DNA of 64,000 bases from assembly GCA_037833965.1 (NCBI GenBank), contig AP031355.1:4055501-4119500 (forward strand). The letters are read 5' to 3'. Source of the DNA: Marchantia polymorpha subsp. ruderalis. Taxonomy: Eukaryota; Streptophyta; Marchantiopsida; Marchantiales; Marchantiaceae. A model generated the notes under the pieces. The model saw only the letters and a program-made list of their open reading frames with translations, ran no database searches and was not told the origin of the DNA. Positions 1 through 11,976 of the stretch are shown here, one piece after another (the stretch's first letter is position 1; each line of letters starts with the position of its first letter). The translations under genes and the position numbers were made by a program.

Positions 1-3000
1 GACGGAAATCTAGCACACGTACGTCAATTTGTACTTTAAGTCTCTTCTAAGCATCCGGGAATATATGATCAGTCTACATTGTCCCTCCGTGATTCAGTAA
101 TTGTTACTTTGACAGTTCTCAATGATGCACAGATGAAAGTGGCGCTTCCTTCCTCGCAGTGATCAAGGGCTTTAAAGATCCAGGAGAGGCTTCAAGATTT
201 GTCGACTGAAATTGTCATGTAAATTATATTTATCCGTGGACCATGCTTCAGATCATCAAAAGCTCAAGAATTTGCTGGTGCAGTCTGCTTGCAGAATCGA
301 CTGAGGAGTAAATTTGAATTCTTCCTTGCAGCAGTTTGTCTCGAGGACTGCGCATCGTTCTGCAGTCTTCGATTCTCTGTCTAATGAAGCTGTAGTCTGT
401 GGCGGGGTCGATCGGAAACAACTCAACAAATATCGGATTATCTAATTACTGGAAATCGGACATTTGGTGTTTGAGAGTGCAATTCGGGGGGTTAGCATGG
501 CCGTCTCCTTGGCTCCCATAAGTGGAACTCAGCCAACAAATCTTCTGAGAGACATCATCTACCAGTTTTCAACTTCAGTGGGTCTCGGGAATGGCTGCCG
601 AAGGACTAAACTCGGCAGATGTAGGTGTGTTAACGTCTCCACCTTCCGGTCGTGTCACAATTCTCTGGAAGAAAATATTGTTCCTTAATTATCATCTTTT
701 GCTGACGAAGGATATAAATCAAATTGAAGTTTATAATTTTTGAGCTTCACGAAGATGGGTATAACTTGCGTACGGATTTCCGATACAAACTCTTCCAGAA
801 AATCCAGCTCAAAATGGTCTAGTGCCATAGTTTCTACCAGCCCCGAGGAAAGCCTTTCGCATCGGACTTGAAGTCTCATTCTACGTTTTATTGTATACAC
901 AAATATATCAATCAGTATATTTGCTGTCCTTCATGCGTGAAGCTGGTATATGCCTTCCGTAGGACTGCGCTTCCCGTGCTCGTGCAGGGGGCAGCACAGC
1001 GCATAAGATTCTGTGGACTCTTGCAGGGACAGGCGAACACTTCGCTGTTGAACATTCTGACTCTAACGGACAGCCGCATAAACTAATGGAAGCATACGCC
1101 AGTATCAAGCACCTTGAAAAGTTTGACATCAGACACAATGCATACTAAAGTTTCAAGTACGGAAAGAATGGAAGCAATGAGTTTGATTTCGAATACTGTG
1201 CATTTTCTCCCAGATTCCATACAGCCTGTCTGGGTCGGCTGCAATGATACGGAATGAAAGGGGGGCAAAAATTATGCAATCACTTCACGCCTCATTTAAT
1301 GTTCTTTCAGTTCTCCGAAATGCATCTCTGTATGATATTTCTAACAGTTTCTACAGGACAAGACGATGAGAGACTGTTTGTCTCCTGGGGGAATGAAGTT
1401 CGATATCCTGGAGCTCTATACATGTAGTCGTCTTATGTCCCCCGGATGTATTATAAATGCATGATTATCACATACAAGAGTGGAGTTAAGGAAGATGAAA
1501 TCAAATCTGAGAAGTCAAAGCTACAGATACAAATGTCTATATGAAGAGTAATTCACAGCTACATGAAGACGACGTAAAGGAGTGACATGCGGGAGCCAAA
1601 CCAAGTCAGGGACGGAAATCTCTATTGCAGTGTAGTTTGTGAGCTTCGATTAAGCTATACTCGTCATACCAGAGATTCTAAATCAAGGAAGGAGCCCGAA
1701 ACAATATTCTAATCGATAGAACTGCAATTTGCATCTACCATTCTGGAAGAAAATAAAAACATGGCATTCTGCGTGGATACAGTAAGTCTACACGACCAAG
1801 TCTTCGTCTGAATTTTTCCGGACCCAAGAGTCTCTCCATTATAATATATGAAAATGTTCATACAAGTAAAGTCCCGCCGTTAATCTTTAATCTCCTCTAC
1901 GCGTGTAACATCCAGCTCTGCTAACTTCTCTCCACGTGCTTAGATGGATTCATTTGAAGCTGTAATGCCACGCCATATTGGCCATTTCTCGTGATAACGT
2001 TACTCTTCCGTAAATATCATGTAGGCGACTCTTTGTCGTCATTTCTTGTACCTTCTAAAAAGGTTTCAATCCTTTTAATCCTTTTAATGCGTGTGGTTAA
2101 ATTTCATGATTCCTGAAGGGCTTCCGAAAGGTTCGAGAGTGATGGCGTGAAGAACAGTACGTGAAGAGTGAATCAGTACGAGGGAACCAGCATACTCTAA
2201 AACTGGTGGTAGTTTGTGCAGCTCGTGCCGTATCCGAAGGCAAGCAGACAGTAGAGAGACCTGCAATCACGGGTTCACCGTTTTTCACAAAAGGTGATCC
2301 TGTAGTAGCACGATAAACCATGGGCAATGAACTGGTCGTCGGCTCACAGCATCATGGCTGTAATTGTCTTGTGATGAAATCCTTGCATGGATTATACTGC
2401 CCACGCAATAAATCATCAGAATTAAATTGAAATGAAATCAGCACGCATTGTGCTCACCCTTACAAACAAATTATCTAGGAATAAGTCATCTGAGCAGCTC
2501 GAGGTTATGCATTCAGTGTCGGGACCAAAGATCTGGTTGCATCACTGTACCTCGCTGACCATAACGCACTATAGCTCCGTCGCTTCTGATATCTATCCAA
2601 AATCGCATGATATATATTGCAAATTTACTACTCGAATTACAAATGGAAAAATTGTTGTGAGCTCTTCACTGCACTTTATACTGGTCTGGCATCTGCAAAA
2701 TCTGAACACATTCACCAAGAAAAACAATTCACCTTTCACTGGGCTGAATGCTTAGGGCTCTACCAGGCTTCACGGTTTGGATCGTTTTGATTGAAATAGC
2801 ACTGGCACGGAGGGATTCATTACATTGGAGGAAAGCTGCTTGTGGAAAGGATAGGATGTTAAGCACCAGGTACAAGAGAAGAATCGACCGAGGATGCGAA
2901 TGAATATTGGCTTTTAAGGCAAATATGCATGGGAGCTTTTTTCAGGTATGGACACATTATCGGCTTTATACCCTGCAGGCTGTGCATGTAAAACATAAGT

Positions 3001-3199
3001 TTCCAGGTATGTATAGATCTAGTCATTGTCCCATTGGACATCATATTCATGTGATGATCTCACTCCAAGTTGACTTATGATGCCAACCTTTGTCTGCTGA
3101 CACTACTAAGACCAGTTCTCGCTCCTGAATGATAGGGATCCTATTCATGATCTAGATCATGGGTAGCTTTCACAAACAACTACTGGATTGCAAGAGTAC
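1..3199. other. Intergenic, no gene recognised
   Basis: AT-rich sequence. The open frames are all short (about 110 codons or fewer), on both strands, and show no recognisable domain, coding pattern or splice-compatible conserved block. I see no RNA gene or transposon terminus. It may hold the distal promoter of the peroxidase gene that follows. Confidence 0.6.
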
Positions 3200-3206
3200 T
3201 ATAAAT
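3200..3206 (+). promoter_or_regulatory. Candidate TATA box of the peroxidase gene
   Basis: The heptamer TATAAAT lies about 320 bp upstream of the chosen peroxidase start codon, which would leave a 5' leader of roughly 290 nt. This is the only good TATA match seen close upstream. It is a motif call only. Confidence 0.35.
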
Positions 3207-3519
3207 TCATGCAGTTTGTAGAAGCTTATCATCACCGGCTGACTCTTCCAGCCCAATTGTGATTTCTTGCAACGATTGCCATCAGCCGCTGCAGGTACCG
3301 ATCTGTATGCAACACTTTTTTCGAGTTCACTCATGGTCTTGCCGAGTAATATGTGCACACATTGGAGACATCATTGCAAATCAATTATCAGACAGACTGT
3401 TCTTATCTTTTGTCATGTAACGGAAGATATGAGATGGTTCTCTTCAATAGTTTTACACCCCTATGAAATTATATCTGTCTTCTCCGTTGATATGGCTGCA
3501 TCTGATTTTCAAGCAGGGA

Positions 3520-5132
3520 ATGATGGCATCTGCAAGCATCGACTACCGCAATGCGGTTCTCTTGACCGTCGTAGTTTTTGCAACACTGTGCGCATGTGAG
3601 GCAAAGAGTCCCTATGCCGTCGGCCTGTCAGAGGATTTCTATGAGAAAACTTGTCCTCAAGCAGCTGCGATTGTGGACGCCTATGTGACAAAGTTCCTCA
3701 GGAAAGATAGAACCTTTGCGGGTGCCTTCAACCGGTTGCAGTTCCACGATTGCTGGGTTGGGGTAAGTGCTCCAAATACTTTAGTTTTGCGTACCTCTAA
3801 TTTATTACAATCTAATGAAGTCCAGGATTTGGATGTCATTACTGTCAGGAGTTTTAGTTTCTCCTATGCCAAAATGATTTTCCTGAGCTGAGAGACCAAT
3901 ACTAAAGCTTTCGTTATTAGATTGTGTTCTCAAGCAATTGGTTCATAACCACACTTACTGCTCTGACTGGACCTCCAGGGCTGTGATGGTTCTGTTCTGT
4001 TGAACTCGACTGGGAGCATCCAAGCGGAGAGGGAAGCTCATGTTAACTTCGGTCTCAGAGGAGTTGCGGAGATCGATGAGATCAAGGCAGGTCTAGAATA
4101 CTTCTGCCCTGGTGTCGTCTCCTGTGCAGATATTCTCATCATGGCTGCTCGTGACGCCACAGCCAAGGTAATTCATTCTATCACTTTCCCCTTCACATAT
4201 GATAGAATCCAGCCTTTTTAAAAATTCTACGAGAGAGTCTGGCCATCTCACTACGATGTAACCATGTTTGACTCTTGTTGATATCTATAGGTTGGAGGCC
4301 CCACTTGGCCCGTAGCTATGGGACGCAGAGATGGAGTGAACTCCACAGCCTTGATGGCTGATAGCAATCTACCCTTCCCTGTATTGAACTTCACCGGACT
4401 CGTTGCTAACTTTGCCGCCAAGGGATTCAATGCAAGAGAAATGATAACTCTCTCAGGTCTGACAATTCTCCGCATGAGCCTTATGAGATTCTTTCTGGAG
4501 AGGAAAGGTTGAAAATTCACTTCTCCTTCCAAACTTATGAATGCGTGTTCTTGAGTTCTAAGGAGTTTCATATACATATTTCGTATGCATCTTTAACTTT
4601 ACAGAAATAGCTGTTGCCGTAACTTCTTTTGTTTCAGTGGAGAGATTGGAAAAAAATTTCACCCCAGAGAATAGCCAGCATGAGCATTTGTTTCATCGGT
4701 TTGGAGTGTTCTTGATGTGCAGGTGCACACACTATCGGTCAGTCCCATTGTAATGGGATCCTTCCACATCTCTACAACTTCACTGGAAAGGATGATGCCA
4801 GCGACACGGACCCTGCCATGAATAAGAACTTCGCTGTCTTTCTCAAAAAGCTTTGTCCTCAGGGTAACAGGACGAACACAATCTTCATCGACTCCACAGC
4901 AAGTACCTTCGACCGTGCATATTACAAAAATGTTCTGCATGGCAAGGGAATTTTCATGACAGACTCCACCCTCATTACAAAACCTGAGGGCAAGAAAGTT
5001 GTTCGCTCGTTCTCGAAGCCTGGCTCCAGCTTCTTCGCAGAATTTGCAGCAGGCATGGTGAAGATGGGAAACCTCGGGGTGCTCACTGGAACTGAAGGTG
5101 AAATCCGCAAGACGTGCCAGTTCGTGAATTAG
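3520..5132 (+). CDS. Class III secretory peroxidase, four exons
   Basis: Secreted haem peroxidase that oxidises phenolic substrates with H2O2 in cell wall or apoplast. Exons are 3520-3762, 3979-4167, 4291-4456 and 4723-5132, all introns GT-AG, giving 335 aa. The first two introns fall between codons; the third splits the Gly codon of LSGAHTIG. Residues 1-28 form a signal peptide ending CACEA. The distal site is RLQFHDCWV (Arg72, His76), followed by GCDGS (Ca2+ region). CPGVVSCADI is at 124-133, the proximal haem ligand is His202 in AHTIG, and the C-terminus has GEIRKTC. Eight mature cysteines match the four family disulfides. The start at 3520 is preferred over 3463 because it puts the hydrophobic stretch at the N-terminus; Met at 3523 is equally possible. 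Oddity: Trp79 replaces the usual Phe after HDC. The gene looks intact. Its specific substrate cannot be told. Confidence 0.93.
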
Positions 5133-7540
5133 AAGTTCGTTCCAAAGTTTCCAATTATCAACAAGTTAGTGTTGCAACAGCAGGTAGGATGACTAAATAT
5201 CTCACGGTTCTTACCAGATTTATGGCATAGGTAGGATGAAATCATTCATTTGCTTAAGTTCAGAATAAGCTCCAGTTAGATCCACGAGGATTTTCCACTT
5301 GCATACAATGCTCGCTATGCACGAGAACCAGGAAACACAAGATTGGAATGAATCTCTGCACTAGTTAGAAATGGGAAGAAATTGAGCCAATTGTCTCAAC
5401 CGGCTATGAAGGGAATGTACATTGACACTCCTGCAAAGGCTGGATATTGTTCGAAAATAAAGAAGCTTGGAAAGCTGAAACATATCCGAACCATCTGGTC
5501 ACTACTTTGTGATTGTCCTACATGTGTTCGTGAATGCAGGGACTATTGTTTGTTGAGAGTGGATCCAGACTGGAATGACACACATGCATGACATGAATTT
5601 TCTCTTGCGAAGGCTTCAATTGCTCTATCTCAATCACTTCTGGATCTGACAGTGATCATCTTAAGGTTTCAGAACATGTGACATCTTCCTTTACAATTTC
5701 GAATTCCTGTCAAGGTGTACCGAGTTATGTAATGGGAAATTCCCCAGGATCTGCATACACCCTAGAGACCACGATCTTGCGATAACCTTATAGATTCAGT
5801 TTAAGTGAAGAAACCTCGATCCTGACCCTCAAACCAAAATCAGGAAATCATTTTTCTTGCGAACGTATTTTTGTAGGCTGATTCATTGCCTCATTGAAGT
5901 ATTCCATAGATCAATGCTAGCGTGGTTTTATAACTTACTCTTGTTTGACAATTCTTCTTTTGGACAAAGAGCTATTGCTTTGTGCTTCCTTCAGTATCAA
6001 GTCTCTGGTCTCCACATCAGTTTCAACAGTTCTTCTTGAAACGCTGAACTCATCAGATGCTCTGTTCCTCTTCGAAGTGTTTGACGATAGCCAGCTGTAT
6101 ATTCAGATCATCCACTTTACGCTTTTTCTTCTCAAATTCCAGCAAGGAGAAAAAGATTATACCTTATATATAACCGCGTGACCATTCCGTGGCCTCTTGG
6201 TGTACTTTCAGTACTTATGGAGGTGAACTTCTAGTAGAGAAGTTTTGTATACTCATATAAAAGGGTTTGCGCTATTTTTACATTTCTATACCATTTGCGG
6301 TGTTCTTTATATAGGTTGTACATCATACGGAAGTTCTACTGCAAACTATTGCTCATTTGAAGAATATCAAAAGATAAACTTTCATTCTAATGTTTGAAGA
6401 GGATTATTTTTTCAAGATAAGACGGGCAACCTTAAGATACTCTTACAGAATACTGGAGTTATAGAAGATTTTGTTTATTTTCATTTTAGGGTAATTGACT
6501 GTAGTTGATATTTACCGAAGTTTCAGTATCCCAAAAAATGTTGCTCGCCAAAATAGTTTTGTGTATGACCTTGAAGTGTGATACGACTGAGTGCTCACTG
6601 AGTTTATATCAAAAGAGGGATCGGGAGAAGCAAAATTAGAACCCTAAGAATAGCCAGTTTGTGTGTGTTTCATCCGAAGAATCTGAAAACTGAAGAAAAT
6701 AGAAAGTTATTGGTTCCCAGCATTACAAAGGAGAAACAAGCGAATGTATGCCGTTTCATTAGCACTGATGCCCGATTGGAAGTCAGTTTTCTAAATTGTT
6801 AACGGTTCTCCACCACCAGATTTGGGACTCTTACCGGGCTAGGAAAATTACCTAAGCTTATTTGTAAGATTATTATAATTACTTGCCGAGATGGCCATGA
6901 ATGTATTCAATCACGAGACATTAAAAATTACAGTTACGAGGCGTAACATTGAAATGAATTCAATTTTGATCATTGAGGTTTGTTTTCTCACTTCTCTCAC
7001 TTATTTTCTGTCGTTAATTTCTATAATGCTCATCACCTTCCAAAAAAGGTTCTATGCGATCCCATTAACATGGACGTAAGCGTTGCTTCATCGGTAATGC
7101 AGTCAACTTCATAGACTATAATGTGACGAAAATTCCAACGACAGAATATCATCCGATACAAATCAATAAAGTGTGTGTGTGTGTTTTCAATAAAACCAAC
7201 TGAGTATAAAAAAAGGGTGGTCCTGGTCCTTTTCCACCTGTCAGATAACATCTACTTGATGCTCAATTATCACCATCAAGGCTCTCGTGCACGAATGCGT
7301 CCTCGTTTCACACATTCTTCTAGCAAGCAACACATGAGCTCAGTTGTTTGACTGCTGTACAGAAATTTGACTATCAAAAGATGTAACGAAAGATTGAACA
7401 AAGAACTCTCATACCCACGAATAGACAACCCATTGTCACATTGGCCAGTTGACAACCCACAATTTGTCAAAAAGTGTTCCATACCCACGAGTAGACAACA
7501 TCACGGTGTTTGATAAGTACGAGTGCTTTTTACCCGCTCC
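5133..7540. other. Intergenic between peroxidase and germin-like pseudogene
   Basis: AT-rich sequence with no supported gene. It contains a (GT)7 microsatellite at 7171-7184 and a 20-bp near-identical direct repeat (listed separately). Short open frames here have no recognisable content. Confidence 0.6.
7410..7499. repeat. Pair of 20-bp direct repeats
   Basis: Two copies of a 20-bp word beginning CATACCCACGA (7410-7429 and 7480-7499) differ by one base (A or G at the twelfth position) and are 70 bp apart. No function is evident. They lie just upstream of the duplicated germin-like unit. Confidence 0.6.
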
Positions 7541-7830
7541 CCATACCAGAAAAATCCTATCTCCGCCCCTGCTTCCACCCAAACTGAGAAACATGGACAA
7601 ATTCCCAAGGCTTGCAGCTGATATTCACAGGTCCAAGACTGCAAATACACTGCATCAATACCAAACAGATGATTGAACAAAAAATCTCAGAGTGTCAGAG
7701 TGAAGTCCAGTTTCTTTGAATTTTTTACCCTAAGCTTGGATTCGGCTTGAATTTTGTGCTGAATCTTTGATTAGCTTGGAAGCTGCGATAGTCTTCGAGC
7801 TCAAATCATCGAAAAGCATCGGATTCAGTG

Positions 7831-8566
7831 ATGGGGCTTGTGCGGATTATGGTGCTGCCAATTGCGTGCTGCCAATTGGTTTTATTGACAATATTCATAC
7901 TGGTGGGAAGTGCTGTCCAAGTAGCTGATCCAGACCCCCTCCAGGATTTTTGTATCGCAGATCTTAATCACAAACCTGGACATGGGGCGTTTTTGAATAG
8001 TTACCCGTTCAAGGATCCGGCAACAGCCAAGGAAGAAGACTTCATCTTCAAGGGCCTGAAGGATGCCACCATCATTAGAGCTGAAAATCCTTGGGGCGCA
8101 TCGGTGAATCTCGCCTTCGCCCGTCATTGGCCTGCTCTGAACACGCTCGGAGTCTCGTTGGTGCGCCTTGATTTGATTCCAGTCCGGTGTCATTGCGCCA
8201 CAAACGCACAACCTGGTGACTGAGGCTCTCTTCGTCACAGCCGGAGAGCTGTACATTGGATTCGTGGCCAACAGTGACGACGTTAGCGCTTCCAACAAGC
8301 TGTTCGCTGGGATGGTGAAGGCTGAAGAGGCGTTCGTTATCCCCAGAGGCCTGGTGCATTTCCAGATGAACAAAGGAACGATCAATGCTTCGACAATCAA
8401 CTTCCTCAACTCTCACAATCCGGGAATCTCATTTCTCCCTCTCACTCTGTTTGCAGCCCAGCCAGCTGTGGATCCAGCCATGCTGGCGAGATCTTTCGCA
8501 GTCAATCAAACCGCAGTGTCTGCTCTGGAGGGTTTTTGGTCGCAATTCAGCAATGTGTTTTTGTAA
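7831..8566 (+). pseudogene. Germin-like protein pseudogene (left duplicate)
   Basis: Single-exon cupin of the germin-like family, closely related to the intact gene at 11977. A one-base insertion near 8182-8186 breaks the frame just before the first metal-binding box; the first frame stops at 8219-8221, and the rest continues in the next frame from about 8216 to 8566. Other lesions compared with the intact copy: the first His of the HTH metal ligand pair is Gln (CAA), the second conserved Cys (YPCKDP) is Phe, and the leading Gly of cupin box 2 is Glu. The TATA box of the right copy is missing at the equivalent upstream position. The signal peptide and the PRGLVHFQMN part of box 2 are still recognisable. 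Product expected to be non-functional. A sequencing error could explain the frameshift but not the other changes. Confidence 0.88.
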
Positions 8567-9707
8567 GTCTTAGAAGCTGACTAGGACATTATAGTCAGAG
8601 CACCTCTTTGTCCAGATTGCAACAATAACATGAAGTAGCTTGGATTTCTACGCCGTGCTCTTTATCCAGATGTGACTTGCAACAAGTCAGAAGTATAGAA
8701 TCTGATATGATTTGTACTTATCTTATCTTATCAACTCATAATTTCCACTTATATATTTTATACGGGTGATCTGATGCCGCCGATTTAACTGAAAGATCCA
8801 GAGATGGACGTGTAAATTGAGTTGTTCTCCACGGAAAAGACCTCAAGCGGTAATTGCATTGTTCATTGTTAAGTGATAGTTCTTCAAGCATCCGCATTAC
8901 AAAGCTGCGCTGGCACTTGAATTAATCCTTGGAGTTTTTCTATGATAGAAATCTGATCATGTGTTTGGTAGCTGTACACAGAAAAAGAATAAATTATCAT
9001 ATTGAGAAAGAAAAAATTAGAAAATGGCTACATGGAAAACCATGTTGCCATTTTCTACCCTCAGTAGTATTGAGGTTACAAAAACAATACACTTGCGAAG
9101 GAGAACAGACCGAACTAAAATTCTTACTCGTACTTTTAGCTCAAACACTTCCAGTAACCTGCATTCGTGGGAATCCGTGCCTATCACATGTTGCAGCCCT
9201 CTCACAGGTTGCACACGACATACATCGGCCAAGATATCGTCGCGATGAGATCTTTGTCGAAATCATTGGAAAGGTATATTTCTGATTATAGATGTGATGA
9301 CATATGAACATAACATTCACGATACGTCAAATACAAGTCTAATTAATATTATTTTTTAGACAGAACATGTCCACGATGACATTGCCCACGAGTACAGCAT
9401 AAATGTCAACTGCAATCGCATGTACTTGAGATAATGCGCTGATAATTTAGAAGAAAAAAAGGGCTCTGTTCTCCAGCAGCCAACTAGATCCATTACACGT
9501 TTCTTTCTGTAGTTATGCGTCGTATGCATGGACACATATATCAGCTGAATTGGATGCTTAGATATTCTCTCTTACACACACTAGCGCACAAGTATAACAC
9601 TACTGTGTCAAAAATAATGGGCGTATACTCCAAAGCTCTAGCAACCACCGGACTAAATTTGTTACTTCATGTAGAGAAACCCGCACATACAAGCGGGAGT
9701 TCAGGCT

Positions 9708-9767
9708 CGCAGCTCTAGTGACACATTAAAAAACCATTATTGTAAAATCCCCGTCACTAGAGCTGCG
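9708..9767. repeat. 15-bp perfect inverted repeat
   Basis: CGCAGCTCTAGTGAC at 9708-9722 is perfectly inverted at 9753-9767 around a 30-bp AT-rich spacer. The corresponding place in the right duplicate (about 14464-14500) holds only one arm, followed by the reverse complement of the spacer sequence. This suggests a fold-back or inversion event in one copy. Confidence 0.8.
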
Positions 9768-10248
9768 TCCCCGTCCTATAATTCAGAAGATTTTCTGATT
9801 TGAATGCTAAAATTTTTACTTATGTTCAAGTCATGAACTTGGTGATTTTAGTTATAATTTTATTATCTATACTTGCTTGATTGAAAGTTGTAGTTTTTTT
9901 TTTTAATAGAACTGATTTTATAGTATGCTTAGATTGTAGTTTTAGATGAGTTCTTTTAAGACCAGTTAAAATGTGTATTAAAGGTTAAAACTGCAATTTC
10001 AGCTTGTTTGATCTAGAATTCTGGACAAAAACAGTATAAAGAAATAAATAGAATAAATGAACAGCAATGAATGGAATCATTAAAATATTTTTTAAATAGA
10101 GATAAACATACCAATCAATAAACATTTTCCACCTCATGGTTCCGATCCATGATCTAAATGTGGTCTTCAATTTCAAAGAGAGCATAAGCTCATCGACAAG
10201 ACGGAAGAGATGAAAAGTAATTTGGCATAGTGAAGAAAGAAAATCCAA

Positions 10249-10277
10249 TTTTTAACTCTGGTAACCAGAGTTAAAAA
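10249..10277. repeat. Perfect hairpin, 14-bp arms with 1-base loop
   Basis: TTTTTAACTCTGGT (10249-10262) is followed by one A and its exact reverse complement (10264-10277). Single occurrence seen in the window. Function unknown; it could be the tip of a small fold-back repeat. Confidence 0.8.
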
Positions 10278-11745
10278 ATGAGTTTCAATGATATTGTAGC
10301 TGGATCAACCTAGCACCTGAATCATCCTCCGGAATTCAAATTTTCTGTGTCTATACTACATAAAACCTTTCTTCAGTAGATCGACTTTTCATTCTTGAGA
10401 TATAAGTCATTTCTAATGGGATAAAAAATTCTACTAAATTGGATGATAATGTAGAGCACTTTTGTTTTCTTTTCTCATACGCTGTTTGATAGCCTAGACG
10501 TAATTGGTTAAGATCTCATCCAAATTCTCATGCATACATCTATTAACAAAGCTATACACTAATCATGTGTTTTGCACATTTGCATATTATGGTTTGCCAA
10601 TGGTATAATAATAACTAAAAAGTAGGTGCTAAGCTCTGTCTAAATGTGTCCTTGATAAGTTCTTATTATAGCCAGTGGATTTCTTCGTTTTACGGTAAGA
10701 TTTTTCATTTTCATTGGTCAAAATCAAAACAAGTATGCAGAAGTGAACATTGTCTATCTAAACTTTCTCCATAAACTTTGAAGTTGAGATTCATAAACTT
10801 CACCCAATTCTCTGTATTTCACTCCTCAAGTCTAGTTCGATCTTTCCCATCAAGCTGACATCTTTGCACAGCTAAGACTAGACTTAATTCAATTATCATG
10901 CGAGGAGTTTCAATGTATTTTTTGTATTACCAAAGTGCTTCTGCAGCGAACCAGGAGATTATCACAGTCTAGTAGGATCAACTCGTTGTTAATAATTCCG
11001 TACAAATTCGATACTTCAAGATTGCTACTTATAATGCATTGGCAAAGATGACGTCACAATACTTACAAAGTACACCATTCGTGTGAGAGAAATAAATTCA
11101 AAGACATGTTCACATTGAAACGCTCGCCCAAGATATGAGGGTTTTTATCATGACTCAAAGACTATGTTAAGATAAACGCAAATGTACGCAATCAAAGCAT
11201 CTATTGTCCACATCTCCAAATTACCCCTTCTCAGCACTGCAGCCTAAATTTCCGGTGCAGTCGTTAGTACATGTGACATGCATTCTTTATGTCCAAGAAA
11301 AAGTGGGCTCTGTCCATCAGAGGCCATCTAGATTCGTTATAGTGTTCTTTCTGTAGCTATGGGTCATATGCATGGACTAACGAGTCAGCTATAGCAACCA
11401 AGTGCCTTCATTTATTCGATTTTGCTCTTCATATGGCCTAGAATTCAAGAAGGATTAGAAAATTTACACACAAACTCTAGCCAAGGCTATATAAACCAAG
11501 GATCAGTAGACAGCTTGAGGTTCATGGAATATACCATCTGATTTCAATAGATTTGGATTGTCTCTAACCTTCTTCCAGCCGTGCATGCAGGCGGAACTGG
11601 AATTGCATGACTTTCTGCAGGCTTAATGAAAGTGGGTGTTCCAGTATGAAAAAGCCCTTGATTTAAGGAGTTGAATCTGGTCCAAGCTACTGCAAGTCCG
11701 ATGAATTCTTAACCACCGCTGCCTTCACTTCCATCCAAACTGGTG

Positions 11746-11752
11746 TATAAAG
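11746..11752 (+). promoter_or_regulatory. TATA box of the intact germin-like gene
   Basis: TATAAAG lies 231 bp upstream of the germin-like start codon. The left duplicate aligns here (shared CCCAAGG just downstream) but has ACATGGACAAAT-like sequence with no TATA. The difference between copies supports its relevance. Confidence 0.5.
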
Positions 11753-11976
11753 TCCCAAGGGCTCGAAGCTCATAATCACAACTTTAGCATACTCTTAGGA
11801 CTGCCAAAATCTTTCACCACTATCAGTCAGCTGAAATCCCAGAGTGTCACAGTGAAGTTTCTGTGTTTATCAATCCGGACCTTGCCTGGAGTTTGAAATT
11901 TGTGCTGAATCTTTGAGAAGCTTGGAGGTTGCGACAGTCTTCTAGTTCACATCATCGAAAACCATCGGACTTAGTG

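Larger units (their letters stand above)
7545..9890 (+). repeat. Tandem segmental duplication, left copy
   Basis: This segment aligns with about 11705-14760. Shared landmarks are the region upstream of the germin-like gene (CCCAAGG and GTGCTGAATCTTTGA words), the gene itself, the 3' flank (TGAAGTAGCTTGGATTTCTA), and blocks near 9090-9240, 9360-9470 and 9765-9850. Copies are diverged in non-coding parts with many small gaps. The left copy lacks about 725 bp present in the right copy at 13051-13775. Ends are approximate because they were read by eye. Confidence 0.75.
8567..11704. other. Intergenic between the two germin-like copies
   Basis: The first 1.3 kb is duplicated 3' flank (see the segmental duplication). 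The remainder is AT-rich with no supported gene. Part of 11235-11370 resembles 9440-9540 and 14330-14430 (GTGGGCTCTGT, TTCTTTCTGTAG and CATATGCATGGAC words), so a short third copy of this flank seems to be present. Two hairpin-forming sequences are listed separately. Confidence 0.55.

Noticed and set aside
464..3050. Short frames of 60-107 codons in the first 3 kb
   Set aside because: No domain, no conserved motif, no splice-linked partners; length expected by chance.
3463..3519. Upstream start for the peroxidase
   Set aside because: It would place 19 extra residues before a complete signal peptide; the start at 3520 fits a secreted protein better.
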